In this document: in pieces, positions 17,101-25,442 of the stretch
Numbering within the stretch: position 1 is the stretch's first letter
How the letters are laid out: the number at the start of each line of letters is the position of its first letter
NCBI GenBank assembly: GCA_016187565.1
Contig: JACPJR010000015.1
Location: forward strand, 1 to 64,000
Origin: Candidatus Woesearchaeota archaeon
GTDB taxonomy: Archaea > Nanobdellota > Nanobdellia > Woesearchaeales > JACPJR01
Length of the DNA stretch: 64,000 nucleotides
Direction of reading: 5' to 3'
Program-made: the position numbers and the translations under genes
Notes under the pieces: generated by a model
What the model was told of the DNA's origin: nothing
Seen by the model: the letters and a program-made list of their open reading frames with translations, nothing else
The model's database searches: none

Positions 17101-20074
17101 TACGTATGAAGCAGAAGATACAATAAATGCTCTTTCCAGTTGTACTTTGTATGTTGATGGTACCAGTAAAGGCACGCACCGCAATCCTCAAGAAAGTACG
17201 CCATTGACCTTTTCAGATGTTGATCTTGTTGATGGAACTCATCAATGGTGGGTCAATTGTACTGATACTGCACCTAATCCTAATGAGGGCAAGAGCGAGG
17301 TATGGAACTTGTACGTTAACCACAGCTTAGGAGATCATAATGCTCCTGTTGTTCAGTTACTTGCGCCTCCAAATAATAAGATGGTTGAGGGAGTGAATGT
17401 CAGATTTGTCTACAATGTCACCGATCTTGATTCAGGTATTGCCTCATGTAATCTTTACTTGAATGGCGTGCTTGACCAAACTGACACAAGCATTACTGAA
17501 AACCTTCCACAGACCTTTGTCAAGGGATACTTAGCTGATGGAACCTACAAATGGAATGTTTCCTGTACTGACGATTCCCTTCGTCGTAATGTTGGCTACA
17601 GTGAAACAAGAACGCTTCATGTTAACCATTCCTTAGAAAACCATGCCCCTGTTGTTACTGATATTGCAAATTATACTGATCCTGACAGTGGCTTTATCAA
17701 TTTCAGCATTGAAGCTTATGACCCCGATCTGTGGGATCATGTCGAGCAGGTAAAATTAGACATCTATTTTAATGGTAGTTATCACAATGAAATCTGTGTT
17801 GATACAGTTGAGCCATGGAATTGTGAGTGGAATAGCACTGAAGATATTCCTACGAAAGACGAACGCGTTAAGTTACGTGCATGGGCATTTGATGGAGAGC
17901 TCTGGAGTGAGCCGTACAAGGAATACTGGATTACCATTGATAATGATTTCCAAGCACCTCTTATCACGTTAATTGCTCCTGAAAACAATGCCGAACTTAC
18001 TAATACATCCGTGGATTTTACGTACAGTGTCTTTGATGAGATCAGTAACATCAGTTCCTGTTCTCTTGTCGTTGACAATAGTGTGACACGAACAACCGTA
18101 AACCCACCTGAGCAGACAGCCTTAACCTTTGCTGATGTTGCATTAACTCCAGGAACACATACCTGGTATGTTAACTGTACTGATGGGTCTTTTAATGTAA
18201 ACACGGGAAAGAGTGAGGTTCGATCGTTAACCATGAGTGGTGTCAGTGGAAACCTACCTCCGGTTGCTTCCTTTATGTACGATCCAGCACAGCCATTTGT
18301 TGATGATCTGGTGACCTTTAATGGATCCTTAAGTAGCGATCCTGACAATGATACCTTAACCTACAGTTGGGACTTTACCAATGATGGTATTGAGGATGCC
18401 AACACCGTGGTTGCTACCTATACGTTTAGAACTGCTGGTATTTATCCGGTTGCGCTTACGGTTTCAGACGGAGCATTGTCTGACATTGAACGTCAGGATG
18501 TTGTTGTCTCGGATAAAGAACCCGGCCAATTGAATATCACCGAACTTTCGTGCTTTGAACGGGTGGTTGTTAACCATAATCAGAGCTGTAGCGTCTTTGT
18601 TGAAGCAGAGGGAGTTCCTACGGGCAATGCACAGGTTAGCCTCTTTTATAATGATGGGACTTTTATTGACTCTTGTCAAACGAACAATATTAGTGGCGCA
18701 TGTGCAGTACTTTATCCGGTAACTGAAGAGGGAAACTATACGGTTTATGCAGAGGCATCAAAAGTAGGATATCTACCAGATAAGGATACAGAACCTGACT
18801 TTACCTATCGGGTCTTTGCAGAACGATACGATATCCAGAATCTTGCTACGTATAATGATACTGCCTTTACCCAGTATGATGATGACTTTTTTAGAGGACA
18901 AAATCTCTATACGAAATTCCGGATCTATGACCTTGTCGAAGAACAGTATGTCAGTGATGCCGTTAGTAGCTCTACCTTAGTAAGCAATGACGGGGGCGGA
19001 AGAGCTGATCTATCTGTCTATCAAACCTTGAATGACACCTGGTATTACTACACCTTACTCATTCCCCTGACGCACGATTTCATTGGTGATAGTAATGTCT
19101 TTGCCTTTACCTTTAATGACCTTAACCAGAGTGGTGGTCAAGAACAAACGCCACTGTTTATCAGAAATAATCCTCCGTTGATTACACCGCCGGTTGGACC
19201 AATAACCACTGATCTTGAAGAGGCTGTCACCATAGATCTCACACAGCATGAGTTTGACCTTGAGGATAGTGGGAATGACTTGAGTTGGGACGTGGAAGGT
19301 GTTAATGAAACCATTGCATCCGTACATATTAATGAGCAAAAGGTGTTAACCATTACTCCACGGGCAGTTGGTGTGGATTCCTTTACGCTCATGTTACGAG
19401 ACCTTGATGGCGATGCTGCTAGTGAGGAAATCTTCCTTACTATTGGAGAACCAAACCCAACCTTTGATCCTATTGCAATTCCCGGTGGGCCTTATGTCGC
19501 CACGGCGGGAGCAACTCTTGTTGTTGATGGAAGTAAGAGTTATGATCCTGATGGTGGTAACATTACCCGCTATGATTGGAACTGGGGTGACAGTAGTTCC
19601 CATTCGGGAAGCGCTACCCCAAGCCACGTCTATAAAGAAGAAGGAACGTATACCATAACACTCAGGGTTTGGGATGATGAGGACGAGCAAGGGATTGCGA
19701 CAACCAAGGTTGTTGTCAATGCAGGGGATACGGTAAGCGATCGTGATAAATATCCGCAACGAAAGTTACATATCAGTGAAGTTCGCATCTTGCCAGAGGT
19801 TACAAAGCCCGGAAGTGAGGTTGTTGTCCTGGTTACGGTAAAAAATGACGGCCTTCGTGATGAAGATTCCATCAAAATCGAAGCCGTTATGCCTGAATGG
19901 GGTGAATGGCAGTCACGAATACAAGAAGATGTCGATGACGGGGACTCTATCACCGAGCGTTTTGTATTTACGGTTCCACCGTCACAACGAAGAGGGACAT
20001 ACACCCTGCGAGTAGCTGTTGTCACTGAAGATTTAGTGAAGCGTGTTCTCTACCGCGATATTATCGTGCATTGA
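14177..20074 (+). CDS. Giant multidomain secreted surface protein (cadherin-like, Ig-like, PKD, CARDB repeats)
   Basis: The 1965-residue protein starts at the ATG after GGGGGT, a spacing shared with the next two surface genes. The frame is open 93 bp further upstream. A signal peptide (MLFCMIILSLAMSAEA) ends near residue 36. Three ~95-residue cadherin-like repeats (about 147-430) share DVSFNEDE and NDPP motifs. A FnIII-like domain follows (about 430-523). Two nearly identical 314-residue modules and a shorter diverged third fill about 528-1355. Two PKD domains are near 1358-1445 and 1761-1850; the second has YDWNWGDSS. A CARDB-like domain closes the protein. No C-terminal membrane segment is seen, so it may bind the S-layer or its membrane-anchored neighbours. 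An adhesion role is inferred from domain types. Confidence 0.85.
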   Translation: MAQGTHSLHTLFTFGSRVMLFCMIILSLAMSAEAITTTGYWDVAGKPQSLDVDFGEDARFYYNVCSVKGQFEYRVRFLYEDDVLKEILVPEQNYVGSCKSDFVTITDDTYQDEEEDFIVEIWGDDGAKSTKKLYLTVNDNRLPNEPPELDRSLPDVSFNEDERLTDEFDLDDYFSDEDPLSYSARGNTHVKVSIDGGNKVDFWADPNWSGSEDVTFTASDGELSVSDTIRVTVLPVNDPPFLTQPITDVSFNEDQQVNDQFDLDNHFDDIDSAVLSYSVENTNHVHVLIDADNNVSFSADADWSGSEDITFRASDGQYSVSDTMKVTVRPVNDPPVKTRSLPDVTFNEDERVNDVFDLDDYFRDTDSTLHYYAEDTIYVHLLIDAQNKVDFWADANWNGNEKVVFVAYDEYSEVSDEILVTVRPVNDPPLKPSNPDPFVGETNVIINHDLSWQSGDIDGDTITYDIYFGTTPYPPKVRSNHPSKSYDPGTMLYETQYYWKIVARDSNSAETAGDLWYFTTEEQVITNQPPVVTDIGGYTNPDSGLINFTAQAADPDLGDRVEQVEFQVKVDEGLSMMKIGQGDWVTKCVDTREPWNCAWDSTQEVPTKTEVEVRARAYDGELWGNYRTEGPFTVDNDREAPVITLITPQNNARVSGVDVDFTYKAEDTINALSSCTLYVDGSSKGRHSNPQESTPLTFSDVDLVDGTHQWWVNCTDTAPNPNEGKSQVWNLYVNHSLSDRSPPVVQLLSPPNNEIVEGVDVQFMYNVTDLDSGIASCNLYLNGVLDQTDSSIREAIPQTFVKRYLADGTYKWNVSCTDDSLNRNVGYSTTWTLHVDHSLGNLPPVVTDIGGYTDPDSGLINFTAQAADPDLGDRVEQVEFQVKVDDGFSMMKIGQGDWVTKCVDTREPWNCAWDSTQEVPTKAEVEVRARAYDGELWGNYRTEGPFTVDNDREAPVITLITPQNNARVSGVDVDFTYEAEDTINALSSCTLYVDGTSKGTHRNPQESTPLTFSDVDLVDGTHQWWVNCTDTAPNPNEGKSEVWNLYVNHSLGDHNAPVVQLLAPPNNKMVEGVNVRFVYNVTDLDSGIASCNLYLNGVLDQTDTSITENLPQTFVKGYLADGTYKWNVSCTDDSLRRNVGYSETRTLHVNHSLENHAPVVTDIANYTDPDSGFINFSIEAYDPDLWDHVEQVKLDIYFNGSYHNEICVDTVEPWNCEWNSTEDIPTKDERVKLRAWAFDGELWSEPYKEYWITIDNDFQAPLITLIAPENNAELTNTSVDFTYSVFDEISNISSCSLVVDNSVTRTTVNPPEQTALTFADVALTPGTHTWYVNCTDGSFNVNTGKSEVRSLTMSGVSGNLPPVASFMYDPAQPFVDDLVTFNGSLSSDPDNDTLTYSWDFTNDGIEDANTVVATYTFRTAGIYPVALTVSDGALSDIERQDVVVSDKEPGQLNITELSCFERVVVNHNQSCSVFVEAEGVPTGNAQVSLFYNDGTFIDSCQTNNISGACAVLYPVTEEGNYTVYAEASKVGYLPDKDTEPDFTYRVFAERYDIQNLATYNDTAFTQYDDDFFRGQNLYTKFRIYDLVEEQYVSDAVSSSTLVSNDGGGRADLSVYQTLNDTWYYYTLLIPLTHDFIGDSNVFAFTFNDLNQSGGQEQTPLFIRNNPPLITPPVGPITTDLEEAVTIDLTQHEFDLEDSGNDLSWDVEGVNETIASVHINEQKVLTITPRAVGVDSFTLMLRDLDGDAASEEIFLTIGEPNPTFDPIAIPGGPYVATAGATLVVDGSKSYDPDGGNITRYDWNWGDSSSHSGSATPSHVYKEEGTYTITLRVWDDEDEQGIATTKVVVNAGDTVSDRDKYPQRKLHISEVRILPEVTKPGSEVVVLVTVKNDGLRDEDSIKIEAVMPEWGEWQSRIQEDVDDGDSITERFVFTVPPSQRRGTYTLRVAVVTEDLVKRVLYRDIIVH
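15761..16702 (+). repeat. 942-bp tandem repeat, unit 1, inside the giant surface gene
   Basis: It begins at CCTCCGGTAGTTAC and encodes a 314-residue module with two Ig-like parts. By eye it is about 90-95% identical to the next unit over its first 600 bp, with most differences silent or single residues. The repeat length is a multiple of three, so unit gain or loss keeps the frame. Confidence 0.85.
16703..17644 (+). repeat. 942-bp tandem repeat, unit 2
   Basis: It directly follows unit 1 with the same boundaries. A third, diverged and shorter unit continues from 17645 to about 18243. The gradient of similarity (1 and 2 close, 3 distant) implies a recent duplication of the first unit. Confidence 0.85.
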
Positions 20075-20145
20075 GGCTGCAAAAATCTCTTCAGAGGGCT
20101 CTCTCTAACGTATATATACTTCACTACCGCAAAGTTTAAATATAA

Positions 20146-20166
20146 GTTATTGTTACACGATAACAA
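20146..20166. promoter_or_regulatory. Inverted repeat downstream of a TATA box, before the 20249 surface gene
   Basis: TTTAAATATA near 20135-20144 is a good archaeal TATA box. Immediately after it, TTGTTA (20150-20155) and TAACAA (20161-20166) form a perfect inverted repeat around CACGA, about 85 bp before the ATG. It may be an operator for the 20249-24098 surface genes. Confidence 0.4.
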
Positions 20167-20248
20167 CACCATGTAACTACGTTTCAGGAGATAACAAAAA
20201 CATATTCAACCTTAACCGAGCAAAAGAGTCGGGTACGGGGGTACAACC

Positions 20249-21556
20249 ATGAAAATAAACAGTCTATTTGGATTATTGACGCTTTTGATGGCAAGCCTTT
20301 TTGTGTTACCAATGGTAGCAGCATTGCCAGTGACTATTACTGAAGTTGAAGTTGACGATACCGAACTTGTTACCAACCAAATCAATGTACTTGATGTTGA
20401 ACGAACTCAAGAGCTTGATGTAAAGGTCGTCTTTGAATCCACAGCAGACCTTTCTGATGTTCAGGTTGAGGCAAATTTACGAGGATATGATCATAATGAT
20501 CTTATCGAGGATATTACCGATGTTTTTGATGTAAAAGCTAATGTAACCTATTCAAAAACCCTTAATCTTAAGCTTCCAGTAAGAATGGAACAGGATAGAT
20601 ATACCTTACGAATCTATATCACTGACCGTTCTGGACAGGCAACTGTTGAGGAGAGTTATCAGCTTGAAGTTGACACTCCACGCCATTTTGTTGAGATTAA
20701 GGAAGTTATGCTAAGCCCAGAAAATGAGGTTATGGCAGGACGATCGTTGCTCGTTACCGTCCGCGTTGAGAACTTTGGTGAAACCGACGAGGAAGGAATC
20801 AGGATTAAGGCGTCTATTCCAGAATTAGGTGTTTCTGCGACTGATTATATTGATGAAATTGAGGCTGAAGACAGTACGACTTCAGAAGAATTATACCTCA
20901 GAATCCCTGCATGTGCTGAAGAAGGCGATTATGACGTTCTTGTCGATGTGACCTATGACGATGGTGACGAGAAAGTATACAGTGAGCAGTCTATTGGCGT
21001 TGTAGCTGACGAAGACCTCTGTGCAGGAGAATCTCCTGAAGATGAAGAGGACGAGGAAGAACAACCGGGAAGAACCATTGTCAGTGTTCCCGAACGACAA
21101 CAGGTAGAACAGGGGAAAGGGGTTGTCTATCCTATTGTTATTACGAACACTGGAAATAACGCAGAAACGTATGCGTTGACGGTTAGTGGTGTTGAGTCCT
21201 TTGGAACCTATTCCTTAGACCCAAGCAATGTAGTTGTTGTCCAAGGTGGTGCAACTGAATCTGTTTACCTGTACCTTACGGCAAACGACGATGCAACTAT
21301 CGGAGATCATGTCTTTAATGTAAAGATCGCTTATGATGATGCTTCCGAAACTGTTGGTTTGACTGCAACGGTTCTTGCAGGCGCACCGGTTGCAACTGAT
21401 GGTAACTGGGAGAAGATTAAGCGAGGCCTTGAAATTGCATTGATCATCCTTGTTGTCCTCCTTGTGATCATTGGTTTGATCATTGGCTTTAACAAGCTCC
21501 GTGGAGAAGACGAAGACGAGGAAGAACGAGAGGGGTCAGAAAAAACCTACTATTAG
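20249..21556 (+). CDS. Membrane-anchored extracellular protein with CARDB/NEW3-like domains
   Basis: The 435-residue protein has a signal peptide (about 1-25, MASLFVLPMVAALP). Two or three Ig-fold domains follow, of the type found in archaeal S-layer-associated proteins: a CARDB-like block near HFVEIKEVMLSPENEVMAG (about 145) and an NEW3-like block near VYPIVITNTGNNAETYALTV (about 290). An acidic linker (DEEDEEEQ, about 268) separates them. A single transmembrane helix at about 392-415 is followed by an acidic cytoplasmic tail. It has its own TATA box and the same GGGGGT ribosome site as the giant gene. Its CARDB-like domain resembles the C terminus of the giant protein, suggesting a shared surface assembly. 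Confidence 0.82.
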   Translation: MKINSLFGLLTLLMASLFVLPMVAALPVTITEVEVDDTELVTNQINVLDVERTQELDVKVVFESTADLSDVQVEANLRGYDHNDLIEDITDVFDVKANVTYSKTLNLKLPVRMEQDRYTLRIYITDRSGQATVEESYQLEVDTPRHFVEIKEVMLSPENEVMAGRSLLVTVRVENFGETDEEGIRIKASIPELGVSATDYIDEIEAEDSTTSEELYLRIPACAEEGDYDVLVDVTYDDGDEKVYSEQSIGVVADEDLCAGESPEDEEDEEEQPGRTIVSVPERQQVEQGKGVVYPIVITNTGNNAETYALTVSGVESFGTYSLDPSNVVVVQGGATESVYLYLTANDDATIGDHVFNVKIAYDDASETVGLTATVLAGAPVATDGNWEKIKRGLEIALIILVVLLVIIGLIIGFNKLRGEDEDEEEREGSEKTYY

Positions 21557-21674
21557 GTTTTTTAGTGTCGCCCTTTAGTTTTATCTGTCTATTTTCTTTT
21601 TTTACCTATTCTTCTCCCACCGGGATGGAGGGAGAAAGCAGCGGAAATCAGTGTCCTATTCAGGGTGTTCCACC

Positions 21675-24098
21675 ATGAACAAACGAGCAGTGATGTGGGG
21701 TATTACCCTGATGGTGTTCTTTGCATTCTTTTTTCCTTTCGTTGTTGCAGAGGAAACGACAACAGACAACTTCACGATTATTACCTACAGTACCAATGAG
21801 GACTTTAGCGTAACCTCATCACCAAAGATTTTCTCTGCTTGTTCTTGTACAACACTCAAAGACCTTGTTGTCCTTACGAATACCGGCAATGTTAAAAGTA
21901 CCTATACGATAAGCTATACCGGCTCTGCTGCAACATGGGCAGTACCAGCACAACCTTCGATTGCTCTTGCTCCGGGAGAACAGACAACCGTTATCACCTA
22001 TATTACTGTTCCTTGTAAGGTTAGCGGAACTTTTTCCTTAGATACCCTTGTGCAAACAACTACCGAAAAACAAAAGATACTTTCCCAGACCATTGTTGTA
22101 CAAAACTGTCTCAATCTTCAGTTGACGAGTCCTGCATTTTCCTCTGCAAATTGCCCTTGTCAGCCAACGCGTTATAATCTGACTATTACTAATACCGGAA
22201 GCTTTCGTGAATATTACTCCTTTAGCGTTGATCAGTATGCTGCTTTTACGACACTAAGCCATAGTGCGTTTTGGCTTGACCCAGGAGCATCTAAGGATAT
22301 GTATGTTTACCTTACCTTTCCCTGCGAATCCTTCGGCATAACCAATGTCAGTTTCATCACTCAAACAAAAAAAAGTGGGTTAGAGGTACGAACACCTTTA
22401 AGCCTAGCCGTACTTCCCTGTTATAACTACAGTGCGTGGGCTCCGCTGAATTCTACGCTTTGCGAGCTGACCAATGAGTTAATGCCAATACGCTTTTTTA
22501 ATGATGCTTCCTTCACGAACACGTATGAGTTAACGCTCGATGGCCCTGATTGGGTTACGTTAAGCAATGCATCACTTTCAGTTCAGGGAAACAGATCAGA
22601 GAATACAACCCTTATGCTTGCCCCTCCACTGGGATCGCATGGAAATTACACTGCCATGTTGACTAGCCTCAGTACCTTAGGGGCATGGAAGCTTGAGAAG
22701 GAGATTCCTCTTACGGTTGCCTCATGTTATCTCCCTGCGCTTGATGTTAGTAAAGACGTTGATAAGCGTTGTTGTGGTTCTGCTACGTACGATGTTCTTG
22801 TCAGTAATGAGGGAAGTTTACCCGCAACAATCAACCTTACTGTTGTTGGCCAACCCGAATGGGCTATACTTTCTTCTGACGTCGTGGACTTAGAACCAGG
22901 AAGTGAGCAGCTTGTTACGCTATCGGTTAATCCACCATGTACAGAAACACAAACCCTTACTCTTACAATCCTTGCTACTATTGTAGGACATGAAGAGTTA
23001 AGCGCTCTTGAAGAACTGTCCTTAGAGATTCTCTCTGATAATGATTGTTATCGGCTTAATCTTACGAAAACTTCACCGATTGCCATTCCCTATGAACCTA
23101 GTGAGCATATCCTTACTGTTTATCATACCGGAGGACATGGAGCAGTCTATCAACTCTCTCTAGAGCCTGAATGGATGACGCTTGAACCTACGGCCATTAC
23201 GCTTAATCCAGGAGAAGCAGCTGATGTTCTTGTTTCCTTTTATCCAAACGAGAATGCTAGCTCAGAGGATTATGAAGCAACCCTTCTCGCGACTACAACC
23301 GTTGAAGACGAGGAGCTGTACTATTCTTTTACTCTCCCTGTGGTTTTAGAAAAGAGTTCATCACTTGCAGACTTTTTTGTCAATTATTGGTTTATCCTCC
23401 TTCTCCTGTTTATCCTTTTATTATTTATCATTGCACTTATTTTCCTTTTCAGTAAACGACGAAAAAAGACAGATGAAGAAGTGACCGCTGTGCAAAAGCA
23501 AAAAGGTAAGCAAAATCCCTGGAGAATTCCTCGAATAGTTGCTTTGGGGTTACTTATACTTGTCTTCCTGTTTATCGTTCTGATGAGTATGGGAAGTTAT
23601 TATATCATGGATCATGAATACATCATGAACCAAAGTCAGTCAGCGTTTGCTCTTCAATCGTGGCCAGTGAACACGGTCAGGGTAATTGCCTTACATGAAC
23701 ATTTTGATGATCCTGATAATGATCCATTGACTTATACCAGCACAACACCAGTGTACGTAACGGTAAGCATTGATAACCGTTTAGGACTTGCAACCCTTAC
23801 TCCTCCTTTAAATTGGTCAGGAACAGATCAGGTGATGTTTATTGCTCATGATCAGCAGAACGCTACTGAAAGTCCGCTTATTTCCTTAGAGGTTTATCCT
23901 ACTAATCAGACAACAAGCACATTTAATGTCGTTATGTCTAAGGTAAACCAACGGTTTGGTACTCATGTGTTGGGACTCTTACTCTTCTTATTTTTCCTTG
24001 TTCTGGCTTTTCGTTGCCTTGAGATTGCCTGGCAAGAAAAGCAGGACAATACCAAGCTTATTGTTAAAAAACCTCTCAAAAAGAGAAGCAAACGATAA
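21675..24098 (+). CDS. Large membrane-anchored surface protein with NEW3-like repeats
   Basis: The 807-residue protein starts at the ATG after CAGGGTGTTCC. A signal peptide covers about 1-25. Five or so Ig-like domains of ~95 residues span about 30-560, each built around a cysteine pair and LTNTGN or LVSNEGS turns typical of NPCBM-associated NEW3 domains. Transmembrane helices lie near 571-592 and 618-643. A short cadherin-like domain (FDDPDNDPLTYTST) follows, then a final helix near 762-787 and a basic tail. Three membrane spans place the middle cadherin-like part on one side of the membrane. It is the last gene of the surface cluster. Confidence 0.82.
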   Translation: MNKRAVMWGITLMVFFAFFFPFVVAEETTTDNFTIITYSTNEDFSVTSSPKIFSACSCTTLKDLVVLTNTGNVKSTYTISYTGSAATWAVPAQPSIALAPGEQTTVITYITVPCKVSGTFSLDTLVQTTTEKQKILSQTIVVQNCLNLQLTSPAFSSANCPCQPTRYNLTITNTGSFREYYSFSVDQYAAFTTLSHSAFWLDPGASKDMYVYLTFPCESFGITNVSFITQTKKSGLEVRTPLSLAVLPCYNYSAWAPLNSTLCELTNELMPIRFFNDASFTNTYELTLDGPDWVTLSNASLSVQGNRSENTTLMLAPPLGSHGNYTAMLTSLSTLGAWKLEKEIPLTVASCYLPALDVSKDVDKRCCGSATYDVLVSNEGSLPATINLTVVGQPEWAILSSDVVDLEPGSEQLVTLSVNPPCTETQTLTLTILATIVGHEELSALEELSLEILSDNDCYRLNLTKTSPIAIPYEPSEHILTVYHTGGHGAVYQLSLEPEWMTLEPTAITLNPGEAADVLVSFYPNENASSEDYEATLLATTTVEDEELYYSFTLPVVLEKSSSLADFFVNYWFILLLLFILLLFIIALIFLFSKRRKKTDEEVTAVQKQKGKQNPWRIPRIVALGLLILVFLFIVLMSMGSYYIMDHEYIMNQSQSAFALQSWPVNTVRVIALHEHFDDPDNDPLTYTSTTPVYVTVSIDNRLGLATLTPPLNWSGTDQVMFIAHDQQNATESPLISLEVYPTNQTTSTFNVVMSKVNQRFGTHVLGLLLFLFFLVLAFRCLEIAWQEKQDNTKLIVKKPLKKRSKR

Positions 24099-24165
24099 GC
24101 GTGGAAATGAGCATATTTCTATTCTGAGACTGCAAACATTCGGCTTTCGGCTACAAAAGATTTAA

Positions 24166-24190
24166 ATAATAGTCCATAATAATCTATTAT
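24166..24190. promoter_or_regulatory. TATA-adjacent inverted repeat upstream of the DUF2683 toxin-antitoxin pair
   Basis: ATAATAG (24166-24172) and CTATTAT (24184-24190) are exact inverted repeats overlapping a TATA-like ATTTAAATAA. The area is very AT-rich, so chance symmetry is possible. A second TATA-like site (TTTATAA) lies closer to the ATG. Confidence 0.3.
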
Positions 24191-24302
24191 ACATTATTAT
24201 AAATCATAACATATCATTATTAGGAGAACACCCTATAACCAGTTTATAATCAATTATTTAATTTATAACCATAAACAAAAATCTAAAGCAGAGGAATACA
24301 AA

Positions 24303-24548
24303 ATGGTACAAGCAATAGTCAATCTTGGCGAGCATCAAGATCGGCTTTTAACCATTGTTAAAGGAAAGTTTGGCCTTAAGAATAAGTCTGATGCTGTTAA
24401 TTTCATCATCAGTAAGTATGAAGAAGAACTTCTTGAACCAGAGCTTCGACCTGAATATGCAACTAAAATAATGAATCTGGATAAAAAAGGTAAGTTCAGT
24501 AATTATAGCGACTTATCTGCTCTGCGAGATGAAATAGACCATGCGTGA
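24303..24548 (+). CDS. DUF2683-type antitoxin
   Basis: The 81-residue protein matches the archaeal DUF2683 pattern: MVQAIVNLGEHQDRLLTIVKG, KNKSDAVNFII (ribbon-helix-helix-like DNA-binding region, about 1-45) and YEEELLEPELRPEYATKI. Members typically sit beside a RelE-like toxin, and the next frame here is one, overlapping by 8 bp. It probably binds the toxin with its C-terminal half and represses its own promoter. GAGGAATACAAA precedes the ATG. Confidence 0.85.
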   Translation: MVQAIVNLGEHQDRLLTIVKGKFGLKNKSDAVNFIISKYEEELLEPELRPEYATKIMNLDKKGKFSNYSDLSALRDEIDHA

Positions 24549-24813
24549 ATTCTCGATAGAAGAAGGCTTAAAGAAGAAAATGATCAAAACTTCCAAAAAA
24601 GATAAGGTGATGTACGAAGCACTGATGAGCAAGATGGATGAGATTTTGACCTGCGATGATGTTAACCATTATAAAAACCTGAAAAAACCACTACAGGATT
24701 TCAAGCGAGTTCATATCAAGGGCCCTTTTGTTTTACTTTTCAAATATATCCCTTCCGACGACAGAATAATTTTTTATGATCTTGATCATCATGATGTCGT
24801 CTATAGCGTTTAG
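24541..24813 (+). CDS. RelE/ParE-superfamily toxin
   Basis: The 90-residue protein starts inside the antitoxin frame, as is usual for translationally coupled pairs. The arrangement is two N-terminal helices, then YKNLKKPLQDFKRVHIKGPFVLLFKYI and IIFYDLDHHDVVYSV. This is the RelE fold: basic K/R strand residues, then a final strand with D-x-x-H-H-D-x-x-Y. RelE relatives cut mRNA in the ribosome A site. The H-x-D-x-x-Y end is consistent with activity but does not prove it. Confidence 0.82.
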   Translation: MREFSIEEGLKKKMIKTSKKDKVMYEALMSKMDEILTCDDVNHYKNLKKPLQDFKRVHIKGPFVLLFKYIPSDDRIIFYDLDHHDVVYSV

Positions 24814-24864
24814 TTCTGACTTCTCATTTTACCTTTGTTCTGTACGTTTTTGATAATGCCAGAC

Positions 24865-25155
24865 TCAATAAACTACTCCTACAGGAAAGAAATAAGCTAA
24901 TAACACAAATGATACAAGAGCAGCACTTAGTGAAACGATGATAATCAGATAGAGCGGTAATGTTATCCTCTCTGTTTTCTTTAGTAAGAATAACACGCCA
25001 AAAAACACTAATCCAATGAGTGTGGCCATAACAACATGTGGTAGTAAGAATCGTAATTCTGTTCTAAACAGCGTGTAATATTCTCCTGATGGACCAAAAC
25101 ATCCTCCTTTGGTTGCGGGATCAGGACAACCTTGGTTTCTTTCAAGAAAGCTCAT
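24865..25155 (-). CDS. Small two-helix membrane protein, unrecognised
   Basis: The 96-residue protein has a cysteine- and glycine-rich N terminus (GCPDPATKGGCFGPSGEYY) followed by two transmembrane helices (about 38-58 and 68-90). DPANN archaea carry many such short membrane proteins, but I cannot name the family. The ATG is at 25155. It lies downstream of the tRNA-Trp gene on the same strand. Confidence 0.65.
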   Translation of the reverse strand: MSFLERNQGCPDPATKGGCFGPSGEYYTLFRTELRFLLPHVVMATLIGLVFFGVLFLLKKTERITLPLYLIIIVSLSAALVSFVLLAYFFPVGVVY

Positions 25156-25222
25156 GGTGATAGAAAAAGAAGCAACCCTATAAAAACATTTTCATAGCTT
25201 TAAGAGATGCTGGGGAATAAAT

Positions 25223-25397
25223 GGGGACGCTGGGATTTGAACCCAGATCAGATGGTATCTTCCTCAGAGCTGATGTCTGACATACCATAGTGTTGTAATC
25301 ATCGGCATTTTGCCTCATCGCTCCATGACTGGAGCCACCTATTCTAGCCAGATTGTACCCATATTAGCTTCGGCTAAATGGCTTATACTACGTCCCC
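25223..25397 (-). tRNA. tRNA-Trp (CCA) with a 72-nt anticodon-loop intron and an extra insertion in the D arm
   Basis: Acceptor GGGGACG (25391-25397) pairs with CGTCCCC (25223-25229). T arm is CTGGG-TTCAAAT-CCCAG. Anticodon stem GGTGG pairs with CCATC, giving loop CTCCAGA with anticodon CCA. The intron (25257-25328) lies at the canonical 37/38 site. A bulge-helix-bulge is supported: 5' bulge AG|T, 3' bulge AT|A, inner helix TGGAGC/GCTCTG, with one C-A mismatch in the central helix. CGATGA occurs twice and CTGA once, like box C/D motifs of archaeal tRNA-Trp introns. The D arm has about 29 extra bases with hairpin TTAGC-CGAA-GCTAA, probably a second intron. After removal a D loop with GG remains, with one A-A mismatch in its stem. 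CCA is not encoded. Confidence 0.85.
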
Positions 25398-25442
25398 TGT
25401 AGAGTAAAGAAAACATGGGCTTATTTATATACCTTTGTGCAC

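Noticed and set aside
25257-25397. Reading the tRNA at 25223-25397 as tRNA-Asp with anticodon GTC
   Set aside because: The ATGGTATGTC arm would leave a D arm of more than 100 bases with a mismatched stem. The GGTGG/CCATC stem with CTCCAGA loop gives a complete tRNA-Trp.
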